Assembly (NCBI GenBank): GCA_007922225.1
Contig: ML679991.1
Location: 1,510,153-1,574,152, forward strand
Direction: 5' to 3'
DNA from: Emydura subglobosa
Lineage: Eukaryota > Chordata > Testudines > Chelidae
Length of the DNA: 64,000 bases
A program made the translations under genes and the position numbers. The notes beneath the pieces were generated by a model that was given only the letters and a program-made list of their open reading frames with translations, searched no databases and was not told the DNA's origin. Shown here piece by piece: positions 54,747-64,000 of this stretch; position 1 is the first letter of the stretch; every line of letters begins with the position of its first letter.

Positions 54747-54963
54747 ATGAGCGAGGCGGCGCAGACCAGCCCCGCGGCGACGCCGGCCCCCGCGTCCCCC
54801 ACGACCGCCGCCGCCGCGCCGGCCTCCCCGGCCCAGGACGCTAAGCCCAAGAGCCCCGCCAGCGCCAGCGCCAGCGCCCCGGCGGCCAGCGCCAGCGGAG
54901 ACGCCGCCCCCGCCAGCAGCAGCAGCAGCGCGGCCACCGCGGACGCGGAGAAGAAAGTTCTGG
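54747..54963 (+). CDS. YBX3: YBX3 exon 1 (Y-box-binding protein 3 N-terminus)
   Basis: ATG at 54747 opens MSEAAQTSP and runs 72 codons of Ala/Pro/Ser-rich sequence ending AEKKVL, then one base (G) before a GTGAGG donor at 54964. The Ala/Pro-rich domain followed by DAEKKVLATKVLGTVKWF on splicing fits YBX3 rather than YBX1, which has DKKVIATKV. The protein binds Y-box (inverted CCAAT) DNA and mRNA, acting in transcription repression and mRNA packaging. This N-terminal part is disordered; the cold-shock domain starts in exon 2. Confidence 0.85.
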
Positions 54964-55148
54964 GTGAGGCCCGGCCGGGGGCGCGCACTGGAGCCCTCCC
55001 GTCCGTTGGGGGCCGGGCAGCGGGCGCCTCCGCACGTGCGGCGCGCTGGGGCCGCTGACAGCGGCGGGGTGGCCCGGGCCGCGCCTCGTGCGAGCGCTGC
55101 TCGCTCCGCTCGGCGCGTGGCGGGCCGCGCCGCGAGACACCCGCGGGT

Positions 55149-55178
55149 GGGGCCGGGCCGGGCCGGGCCGGGCCGGGA
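55149..55178 (+). repeat. (GGGCC)n tandem repeat in the CpG island
   Basis: Five to six consecutive GGGCC units lie in intron 1 of YBX3, about 190 bp after the donor. A second G-cluster run (GGGCGGGGGCGGGGGCGG) occurs near 55297-55316. Both could form G-quadruplexes or R-loops. Confidence 0.85.
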
Positions 55179-55599
55179 GTCCCGCGTGGACAGCGCGGCG
55201 GCCGTTGTCGTGGCCGTGTGGGGAGCGCGCGTCCTGCGACCCCCGCTGCAGGGGGGGGAGGCGCTGAGCTGGGACTTGCTGCGCGGCCGCGCTCCCCGGG
55301 CGGGGGCGGGGGCGGAGGCGGTGTCGCTCACGAGGACGTCGTTGAAAGTTCCTGTGTAAACGGGGCGGGCCGGGCCCTACGCAGCGCCCGCCGAGCCCTA
55401 GCCGAGGCGGCGGCACCTCTCGGCAGAGCTGTGGGACGTGCGCTGTGCAGCAGCGCTGCCGCCTTTCCCGGGAGCCCGCTGCTCCGCCCTGCTCAGGGGG
55501 AGGCTTCATCACGCTGCGGCCCGGACTGGAGTAAAGGAGGGCGGCGGAGGCGGCTCACCTGCGGGGCGGGCCGGGCCGGGGGGGTACGTTTGTTTGCGG

Positions 55600-55790
55600 T
55601 GGTGTTGCAGCTTGTTGGTCCCAGGCTATGAGACAGACAAGGCGAGTGAGGCAATATCTTCTGTTGAACCAACTTCTGCGGGTGAGAGAGAGGCTAGGTA
55701 GACCAGAAGAAGAGCTCCATGTAGCTTGTCTCTTTCACCAGCAGACATTGGTTCAGTAAAAGCTATTGCCTCACACACCTTGTTGACGTT
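55600..55790. mobile_element. Fold-back (palindromic) repeat element, copy 2
   Basis: The arms 55636-55690 ('acaaggcgagtgaggcaata', 'ttgaaccaacttctgcgggt') and 55727-55785 ('accagcagacattggttcag', 'attgcctcacacaccttgt') are imperfect reverse complements around a short loop. It is related to 21917-22075. The transcript of YBX3 intron 1 could form a hairpin here. Confidence 0.7.
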
Positions 55791-58700
55791 TGTAATTAAT
55801 TCTCAATATCCCTTTTCTGATGGAGGTAGATGGTTGTAAAGTTGGTTTCACAGGGTGCGTGGGAGCTGCTTTCCACAGGGAGAAAAAGATCTTCGTGTCG
55901 GGAGACCTGCTGCTTCCTCTCACAAGTAGCTGCTGTTGCCCATCACTATTTTAGGGAAGCTAGTGGCCTGCTAGTCACAGCCAGAGTATCGGGCATCAGA
56001 AATGATCCTGTGAGGATGATGCTCCTGTTTCACCAGACTCCCCATGATCTGACACACTTGGACACGTATTAGAGACTTATACTCTTTAAGATCAGAAGGG
56101 ACCGTTATAATCCTCTAGTCTGACCACCTACTCAACACAGACCCCAGAGCCTCACCCACTCCTGCAATAGACCCCTAATAGTGTTGACTGATGTTTGTAA
56201 ACAAATTCCTTAAAGACCTCCGAATGCCCTAGGTGAAGGATGGGGATTCCCTAGCATCTTAGTACAGGGGGGCTAGCATTGGGAAAGGAGGAGGGCCTTG
56301 GTCTGGCTGGAGGGCTTTTTGAGGCTATTAGGTGTGGTGGTTGCGGGCCAGGAGAGATAAGTGAGTCTGGCTGGAACTATGGGTGCTTATATTTTCTGTG
56401 AAGAGCAGGTGGAAAAGCCAGGTCAAGCTGGTGGGTCACATACGGATATTGGTCATCCGTTTCCTAGTCTTTGTTTTGCAGTATTCTGCGTTTACTTTAG
56501 TGATACTATGCTGGATCCATTTTGGGGAGATCAGCAATACAGTGTGGAGATATGTCAGTGGCATTCTGAGGGTATTTTAACCATACTCAGAGTAACTGGG
56601 ATAATCCATCAGTATTCTGGAGTACAGTCACTCTGGCAGTATTGAGTTAAAGTTCTTTTGCAATACTGTGATGGGCAAAAATTCATCAAAGCAAAAACTC
56701 CTGGATTCCATCCCCTAGACTTTTTGCAAGTTTGAGTTCTGAACTGGACTTTGTGCCTCAGGCACACCAGGGATTCCTGATGGGTATTCAGCAGTTATGT
56801 ATTCTGGAGTACTTCTAGTGCTGCCACCTATTCTAATTTCTACTGGACAGAATAACTTGTAGGATGGCTTAAGAAGCCCTAATATATTTTAGCAACTGCT
56901 CTGTCACATGGTGTTTGCACCCGTCCAAAAAACCAAAATGAAACACATGATGAAAGGTGACAAAACTAGTCCGATGTGAAATTGCTCTTGTATCGTGATA
57001 CTGCATACTCAGAAAGGACAGCATCACAGCCTATAAATCCCTTCAGTAGAACAGTTTAAATGGAAGAAGGGAGATGTTTTCAGTCTCTGTCAGGACAAAG
57101 TGTAACAACATGGTGCCAAGATGGTTAGTGTGATAAAACTGGGACTGTGAGACTAACTAGTTGGGGAAAAGGCCTTCATGTTCACAGGTATGGAGACACT
57201 TCAGTAGGCTCCCCAAGGGAAGTGTTCAAAGTCCAATGGCTACTGACATACAGGAGCAGATTAGAAAAGATGTCCTTGGGAATGAAAATGGAAGGAGTCT
57301 TGTGAAATGCAAGAGGGAGAATATCATTGTGGATTCCCCCCACTTTCTTTGCTTTCTGTTTCATCAAGAGCAATTCTGAGCACATGGTAGCCGTTAGTAG
57401 ACTATGAGAAAGTAGCTGATAAGATGTAATATCTTTTTGAAGCTCCAGTAAAAACACAGTTATAATCAAACCTTTCCTGACTGGAACTTGTGCCTTTACT
57501 ACTTGGCCGCCCCCTCGCAATAAGAGTGATAAAATCTTAAATTTGGTCTGATGTTAACACTGCTGTTGTCCACAAACCAGCCTTATTGCTATGTTTTGTT
57601 TGGGTGGCGGTTTGACTGCATTGGTTGAAAGTGGTCTCTTGAACAAATCTTGTTATCTCAAATGTCCATGTTAATGGCTTTGCAAATATGTATGCTTAGA
57701 TTCTGTTTTAAAAAAAGAAACCAACTAGCCTAGTGCCACTGGAGGCATATTGTAACACGGGGCGAGACCACCTGAATTTGATGGACAAACAGAAAAGTTA
57801 GTTACCTACCAATTATCTCTGACTCTTCAGACACAAGTTTCATTTTTTTAATGAAGTTCCCTGGTATAATTGGTCAAATTTATGAAATTATTGGTTTGTC
57901 TGCTCCAGATAACATTCCATGGACCTGTTAAAATCAAAAATTGAATTAATTCAATTCCTAGTGGGACAGGAGTGCACACCACAAAAATCGCCTCCATGAC
58001 TGGCACTTACTGGTTTTCTTCCCCTCCCCCCTTTTGGCAGACTAAGTGGAAAGGCCAGGGTACTGAACTCTCATCCCTAGAAATGATACCTCCATGTGGA
58101 GATGAGGTACATTTATATGGATAATGACAACTTCCACAGTGGCACCTCTTTTTTTAAATTTGTCCAATGTAAATTGTATAGACCATCACGCTTAAAGACT
58201 TAGGCCTACCATTAATTGCATGGGGTTAAATAATAGTGTTCCTTGGAGGCAATTTTTATTCCATAATCGCTAAGGCCCGACTTAAGTTGTGATATAGTAG
58301 ATTCCTCAATAGTAGGCTTCCACCACAGTTTTGACAGCAGGAGCCCCTGCTGTGTGCAGGGCTGATAATATGAGCCCCTGGCGGCCAACCAGTGGAAAAT
58401 TTGCAGAAAAGTAACAATGGACTTTTTATTAATGCAAATAATAAGGGCCATTATTATTTTTCCACAATTTTTCATGGCTTGTCTGGCTTGTCACAATGTT
58501 TTGACAGACATCCCTCAATTCATGTAGGGCCTTAATTTCCCATTTTGGGGTTTCTTGTGTTTTCCTCTGAAGCATGCGGTACTGACTCTGGCTAGGGGGT
58601 GGGGAATGGGATGGGGACAGGCCTGGATATTCAATGGACCCCTGCTCTGATCTAGTATTGGTAATAGCCGTGTTCCTATAATTCTAGTTAAGGGCTTTGG

Positions 58701-60009
58701 CCAAATTCTCGCTCCTGCTCCCTTTCTTTTCCTTGTTCTTTGAAGCAGGTATATTCAATACAAATAAGTTAAATGTTAGAAATTAATGAATTTCACAAAG
58801 TGAATTTTATCCTTTTAAAAATAATAAAATTCAAGGAAGTCTGTTTGCTATTTTAACATGCATGTTTGTCTGTCTGCATATTAACTTTCTGGAAAATAAT
58901 ACTTAGGTTCATTAAGGTAATAGATTAGATTACCCATTTACCAAGCTAGAAAAAATTTCCTTTCCAAAGAAATGTGTCAGTCTTCAATTCTTAATAGTCT
59001 TGGAGTTTAGGTCACATCTTTATATGTAAGAGATATGTGTTTCCTACAGGGCTTAAGTTTGATGGAACCCACACAAGTTCTGGGTTGAGACCATATGGCA
59101 GAGAGGGATGAAGAGGTTGAGACGCTCACATATGGGTGGAGATACTGCAGCAGTATCTGGCAAACTTATTTGGTTGGGAGAATGTCCCATGCTATAGGAC
59201 CTGGTGAAACTTGTTCCTCCAAGACCGTATAGCAGGGCTCATGTAAAGGAGGGTGGATGGGGGACTGTTAGCAGAATGTTTCAAATCAGGAGCTGTGGAA
59301 TTTTAGGTCTCAAGATCATGCTGAGTTCTCAGTAACTGGGACTGAGGGATCATGGAAAATTCCAGCATCACTAGCTGCCCTCTTGGTTTGTGGTAAAGAC
59401 CTGTCAAGTCACATATCTGTCACCTACACTACAAATGATGCAGCATGAGGTTCTCTGTGGTATTTTGCTTGGTCCACTTCCAGGTGTCCCGAGTAGTGGG
59501 ACTTTTGACACTTCCCTTAAGGAGATTAAACCACAGCCTGATAGCTCTTACTGTTGAGGGGACATTTTCTGATATCCAGCTGGAAATGCTTACCCTTTGC
59601 TCTTTTTCGTCTCTTTATCCCTAGTTACAGATTCTCTTTTCCCTATATAGCTTTTCTCTTACACCAAACTCTTACATTCTATGGATACAGATATAAACAT
59701 ACCTGCTCCTTGGACAATTCTTCCTTTCTAGGCAATCAAAAGAAAGATAACATCAGTGAAATGGTGGACCTTTAACCAGATGGCCTGAGAGTCATCTGTG
59801 GGCCTTTAATGTTTTCCTCTTTCTCTCTGGTGCTGCACTCCCCTGCCATGTTTGCTTTTTGGTAGCTGGATACTAGAGTGATGCCCCCAGTTTGGCAGCT
59901 GGATTGTCTGCTTATATGTCCTGTATCTTGGCACAGCCCATGCTCAAGCTAGGGATCACACATGGTGGTCAATAGGCAGTAGTTTGTTGTAGAAGTGGGA
60001 AGGGTAGCT

Positions 60010-60235
60010 GAGAAGGGGGAGATATGATCTAGTGGTGTGTGAGAATAGGACTGGAAATCCAAAAACCTGGGTTCCATTCTTGACTCTGCCACTGACTTAC
60101 TGTTTGACTTCAGTCAAATTGCTTACCCTCAGTCTCCATTCCACATATGTGAAACAGGGCAATTTATCAGTTTATTTTACCCAGGTGGGGACAGATGAAC
60201 TAAAAAGAGCTATGTAAATGCAAAGTATTATAAGT
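60010..60235 (+). repeat. MIR-like SINE
   Basis: 'acctgggttccattcttgac', 'tctgccactgacttactgtt' and 'gagctatgtaaatgcaaagt' follow the order of MIR: tRNA-related part, core, and LINE-like tail. It ends about 175 bp before YBX3 exon 2. Confidence 0.75.
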
Positions 60236-60410
60236 GAGTTTTCCACTGACTATAATAGGGCTGTGCTACACATTGGCCTGTCTCAAATAACTCAGTACAG
60301 TATTTGCAGGTATAAAGGAAGGGGAACACACATCTTTTGCATTAGATGCAGGAAGCTACTAGATGTGTTACTAGAAGGTGACTTTTATATTCATTTACTT
60401 TAATTTTCAG

Positions 60411-60474
60411 CCACTAAAGTTCTTGGTACTGTCAAGTGGTTCAACGTCAGAAACGGATATGGCTTTATCAACAG
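60411..60474 (+). CDS. YBX3: YBX3 exon 2 (cold-shock domain, RNP1)
   Basis: Between TTTAATTTTCAG and GTATGT lies a 64-nt exon encoding ATKVLGTVKWFNVRNGYGF and INR. NGYGF(I) is the RNP1 motif, whose aromatic residues stack on single-stranded nucleic acid. It joins exon 1 through a split Ala codon. Intron 1 is about 5.4 kb. Confidence 0.95.
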
Positions 60475-62882
60475 GTATGTTTGTTGTTGATTGATTTTTA
60501 AATTTGTGCAAGCATCGCAGTTCACTTGCTTAATCGAGCTATTCAGTCTTGAGTCTGCAAAATCAGGCTAGAAATCTCACCAGAAGAGGGGTTTTCTGAG
60601 ATTTCTGATATTTCCTGTTTCTGGTTGGGTTCAAAATACCACAAGACTGGCCTGTGATGCAGCATTTCAGCCCGGACACCCCCATAACCATTAAGGTTCT
60701 GAGTTAAAACAAGATCATGGGAGGAAGTTATTGAACCTTTTCAAATCTGTGTGTTTGGGCGGGAACCAGACATGAGTTTTGAAGACAGGTTTAGTAAGGG
60801 TGTTCTTATTTCTGTCCAAACAGGGTCACTCATCCTTGTTCCAATCTCCACTAAAATTCCTCAGTGCCATATTTGATAATTACAGATGGGGACAGACTTG
60901 AACATGCAGAAGTTACAGGGTGTTCCAAAGATCAAGTCCAGATCCACATCTGAATTTTGGAAATGGTCCCTCTCTCTAGTGGGTCAAACCAAAACTAGCT
61001 CTATACCCCATGTTGAAGCCCACCCTCAAAGGCATGTTATCCACTTGTGTGTTATTAAACTGTTTTCTAAATGACTTCAAAAAAAAAATGTGAGAGCTAA
61101 AAGCTAGTGGTACATGGCTTGCTATGAAGGCACTGTGATAAACTTAGTTGACAAGCTACAGAAACTTCCTTATTTTTTAAAAATTTTAAAAATAGTTTTC
61201 AAATATATATATTTTTTTTAAATCCTGTGTCAGAAAATGGATATAGCAAAAGAACCCATGCGATCCTCAGTTCAGGGGGTTAGATAACTCATGGAGATCA
61301 GAGAAGAGAGAGAGAGTCTTTTTCATATCCAGGAAGCCATTTCCAGTACAATGCTGTATGCATTGTATTGTGGTGGACTGGATGTCTGAGGAATGAGAGA
61401 ATGGGGCTATGGGAACCGTTCAGTACAGTCCCAGGTCAGTGGGGGCTGGCTGACTCTCTCTCTCATATAGGGCATGGAGATTGGGGATGGAGAGGGGATC
61501 TGATTCATGTTGAGGGCTCCATATCCCTTCTAAAGCACAGCTTCCAAGATTGTGCAGGAGGATAATGAATGGCTTGGAGTTAAGGAAAATAACATCATGC
61601 CTTCCATCTCTAGGTCATTGGTTTTACATCCGTTCCTTGGAGGTAGTGATTGTTTCCAATTACATTCTCAGTGAAATGAGTTTTCTGGGGCTCAGTTTAG
61701 TGGGTTTCCACACAATAACAACCATTATCAGAAGTTACACATTAATTCTTTCACAACTTTCTCTGACCCATCAGTTATCAGTCCTAGAAAGGAAGCCAAA
61801 AGGTTGAATAGGCCATAGAGATTGCCCTTCCTTCCTGGGAAAGTAGAGATTAGACCCAACAGTTCTTCTAGTTCAGTATCCTGACTCTGACAATAGCCAA
61901 TGCCACATGCTTCAGAGGAGGGTGCAAAAAAGCATGTAGTAGCTAATTATGGAACAACCAGCTCATAGTGGAAGTTTCTAACCCCTGTTATGCTTGATTT
62001 ATGCCTTGAAATAAAAAGGCTTCTATTCTTATACAATTCTACCATCCTAAATAAGGAGCATATTTGGGAGAAGGATGGGGGTGGGGGAGAAATCTCTCAG
62101 ATTTCATGACTGTCAACTTAGCACCTTTTCACAAGCAACAGAATTAACTTCAAGTACCTTAGTGTAAACAGTATAGTGGGACTGAAATTCTTTTAGGGCA
62201 ATTAAGGTTTCCCAGCTTCGTATTTGTGTGTGTGCACTGGATGTGAGGTCTCAGATATGTCAGCCTGTATCACATGCAGAATCCTGCACTGGCTGGAGGA
62301 TTGTCTAGACAACCTAATAAGAGGGGGTGTGGGCTGCCGGGGCCCCCCCCCCCCCCCCCCCCCATGTCTAGCTCTCCCCCTCCCAGTGAGTATTCCTAGT
62401 CGCTCCTGTCCTGGGCTGTTTTGGGTTTCGGTGTAAGAGGAGCCCTATTAACAGCTGTGCTCGTCCTGTTGACAGTCTCATTTGACCTCTGGGATAAAAT
62501 GCTGGGAGCTTTAGTTGCAGGACCTGTGGGGATGGGGGAAGAGAGGGAGAGAATTTAATAGTCTGGCTGCCCATGCCAGACTAAACCTTGGATGCCTGCC
62601 CACAGATTACAAGGTGGTCCCTGGGGAAGGTGGAAAATCCCCTGCTGTCAGGGAAATGATAGAGAGGGAATTCACTGCTAGGTCTGGATGTAGGTTTGCA
62701 CTGTGTGTGGTAACCCAGGGCTGTGCTCCTTATGGAGACTTCAGAAGATGTATTTCCAGGTTCTGTTCCTCCTTAAAAGGGGTGCATGGGCTGGTGAGTT
62801 GAACTGCAAGGATTATCTCTAGTAAAACTAAAGGCCTAAATCAAATGTCCCATGATTACTTCTCTCTGAACTTTTTCCACAG
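60475..62882 (+). other. YBX3: YBX3 intron 2
   Basis: About 2.4 kb with no exon seen. It contains a homopolymer of about 22 C at 62341-62363, which may vary in length or be an assembly artefact. Confidence 0.7.
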
Positions 62883-62916
62883 AAATGACACCAAAGAAGA
62901 TGTGTTTGTTCATCAG
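62883..62916 (+). CDS. YBX3: YBX3 exon 3 (cold-shock domain, RNP2)
   Basis: The acceptor TTTTTCCACAG is followed by 34 nt encoding NDTKEDVFVHQ after a split Arg codon, then GTGAGT. VFVHQ is RNP2. The 34-nt length and boundaries match those conserved in vertebrate Y-box genes. Later exons lie beyond the window. Confidence 0.95.
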
Positions 62917-64000
62917 GTGAGTGAGACACAATGGACTGCCTTTGTATCTTTTATACATTTTAAAACTTGTCATTACTGTATGAAACCAGAACAAACGCTC
63001 TTGTCCATACTATCTTTAAATACTCTTAGAGACTAGGGCCGAAAGGGGTCATCCTGAACAGCTTCAGCTTCTCATGTATATCACTGAAAAAATTCCTTCT
63101 CTTAGCTGCTCTCATTAAGTGGAGTTAAAGGGGTTGTCCTATTCTGAACTCCCCCCAGCTTCCTCTACATGTAACAGTTACAGATTCCCTTCTCTGTCTT
63201 TCAGCTCCTCCTGTCTTGTCCACAGTGGTTTAGGTAGGGGGCCTTTCCAGCAGTGTAACTGCTCAGTTGATGTGGGGGAGGAGATACCCGGCTTATGTGA
63301 AATGAACTTCTTTTCTGCTTCTCCCCCCCTCCCCCCACCCCCCCGCCTGCCTAATTCTCCCACTCCCCATTTCTTCTGCACCAGACCAGTCCTCCCACTT
63401 TTCTTCTCTCTTCTTCATTTGCAGCCCTATTCCTTCTCTTGCCCTACTATCAGGCTGTTCTTCTGTCCCCTTTCTTGCTGTTTGTGAAGGAAAGGTATCC
63501 AGTCTGGTCCTTACCCAGCCTGGATGCTATCAGCTGTCACAATGTGCGACAGCTGCAACCAAGAATGACAGGCAGGAGGGAATGCACCAGGAGACTGGGC
63601 AGGGAGTAGTCACCAAACAGCCTGCTGGCACACATGAGGTTCCCTGAGCCATCAGCAAGTCATGCTTTTAAAGTGTTTCCCCATAACCTGGGAAGTTGAG
63701 GATGTCTACCACTGTAATCTGAGGGTTATATGGCCAGCAGCTGTCTGCATTTACACAACACATTACTGTAATATCTGAGAGATGCACATTTGACCAGCAG
63801 GCTACGTATGCCCCCTCTTAGGAAGCATATCCAAAATGCCACAGATCCACAATTTCAAATGCCCCCTCATGAGCTGGCATTTGGTATAGAATCTGAAACT
63901 TTAAGCACCAAAAGCACAGGCCTCTACCGCTTAAAGCTAAAGGAGTTATGCCATCATCTGTAAGCAGGAGGTTCTTATTCTCTATCTGAGCCAGCCACTG
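62917..64000 (+). other. YBX3: YBX3 intron 3, partial
   Basis: The window ends within this intron. It shows C/T-rich low complexity at 63320-63480; the open frames there are composition artefacts. The next exon of the cold-shock domain is not reached. Confidence 0.65.

Larger units (their letters stand above)
54540..55600 (+). promoter_or_regulatory. YBX3: YBX3 CpG-island promoter
   Basis: About 1 kb of very GC- and CpG-rich sequence spans the 5'UTR, exon 1 and the start of intron 1. Upstream of the ATG lie TTTAAATGCTAATGAG (54550-54565, octamer-like), TATTAAAA (54600-54607) and GCCATTTTGG (54619-54628, a YY1-type match). Transcription probably starts around 54630. This is a typical broadly expressed gene promoter. 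Confidence 0.7.
54964..60410 (+). other. YBX3: YBX3 intron 1
   Basis: The first 640 bp are CpG-island sequence with GGGCC repeats. A fold-back element (55600-55790) and a MIR-like SINE (60010-60235) follow. I see no coding exon in it. Confidence 0.7.

Noticed and set aside
54551..55512. Long minus-strand open frames over the YBX3 CpG island
   Set aside because: GC-rich DNA lacks stop codons by composition. They are Arg/Ala/Gly-rich and antisense to exon 1.
54747..62916. Calling the Y-box gene YBX1 or YBX2
   Set aside because: The exon-1 end (AEKKVL) and MSEA start match YBX3. YBX1 has GGDKKVI and a MSSEAE start; YBX2 has a different junction (PVLAIQVLG).

Overview
This is eukaryotic, vertebrate DNA: short exons with GT/AG introns, a CpG-island promoter, and abundant old interspersed repeats. 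The repeats (several CR1 LINEs with the ATTCTATG tail, a Gmr1-type Ty3/gypsy element, hAT MITEs, solo LTRs, a tRNA-derived SINE, MIR-like fragments) point to a sauropsid, most probably a turtle (possibly a crocodilian). The species cannot be fixed from the sequence alone.

Layout. (1) About 280-13,840, plus strand: an unrecognised secreted-protein gene. It has a signal-peptide exon (477-546) followed by at least twelve miniature exons of 36-48 nt. All are symmetric phase 1-1 and encode Ser/Thr/Glu/Tyr-rich repeats; two terminal exons compete. (2) About 26,180 down to 15,020, minus strand and convergent with the first gene: a second secreted-protein gene. It has a TATA promoter, a signal-peptide exon, three predicted mini-exons (45, 39 and 42 nt, again phase 1-1) and a terminal exon encoding a complete eight-cysteine WAP domain with a 43-residue first loop and a lysine-rich tail. 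Its introns carry broken copies of the same mini-exons. (3) 26,955-54,500: a gene-poor repeat block with two solo LTRs, a third LTR-like segment, two head-to-head CR1 LINEs, a duplicated CR1 fragment, a Charlie-like hAT element with perfect 8-bp TSD, and a complete but inactivated Gmr1-like gypsy retrotransposon (45,720-51,608) with LTRs, TSD and the order gag-PR-IN-RT-RH. (4) 54,540 to the window end, plus strand: the 5' part of YBX3 (Y-box/cold-shock protein; formerly CSDA/DBPA), with CpG island, exon 1, and exons 2 and 3 carrying the two RNP motifs. The rest lies beyond the window.

The most novel content is the convergent pair of mini-exon genes. Both use phase-1 introns throughout, so any exon can be skipped or duplicated without breaking the frame. 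The WAP gene intron keeps a fossil record of exon duplication and decay. I infer rapidly evolving secreted proteins whose repeats grow and shrink by exon turnover. No transcript data were available, so exon joins are predictions from splice sites, phase and repeat homology.
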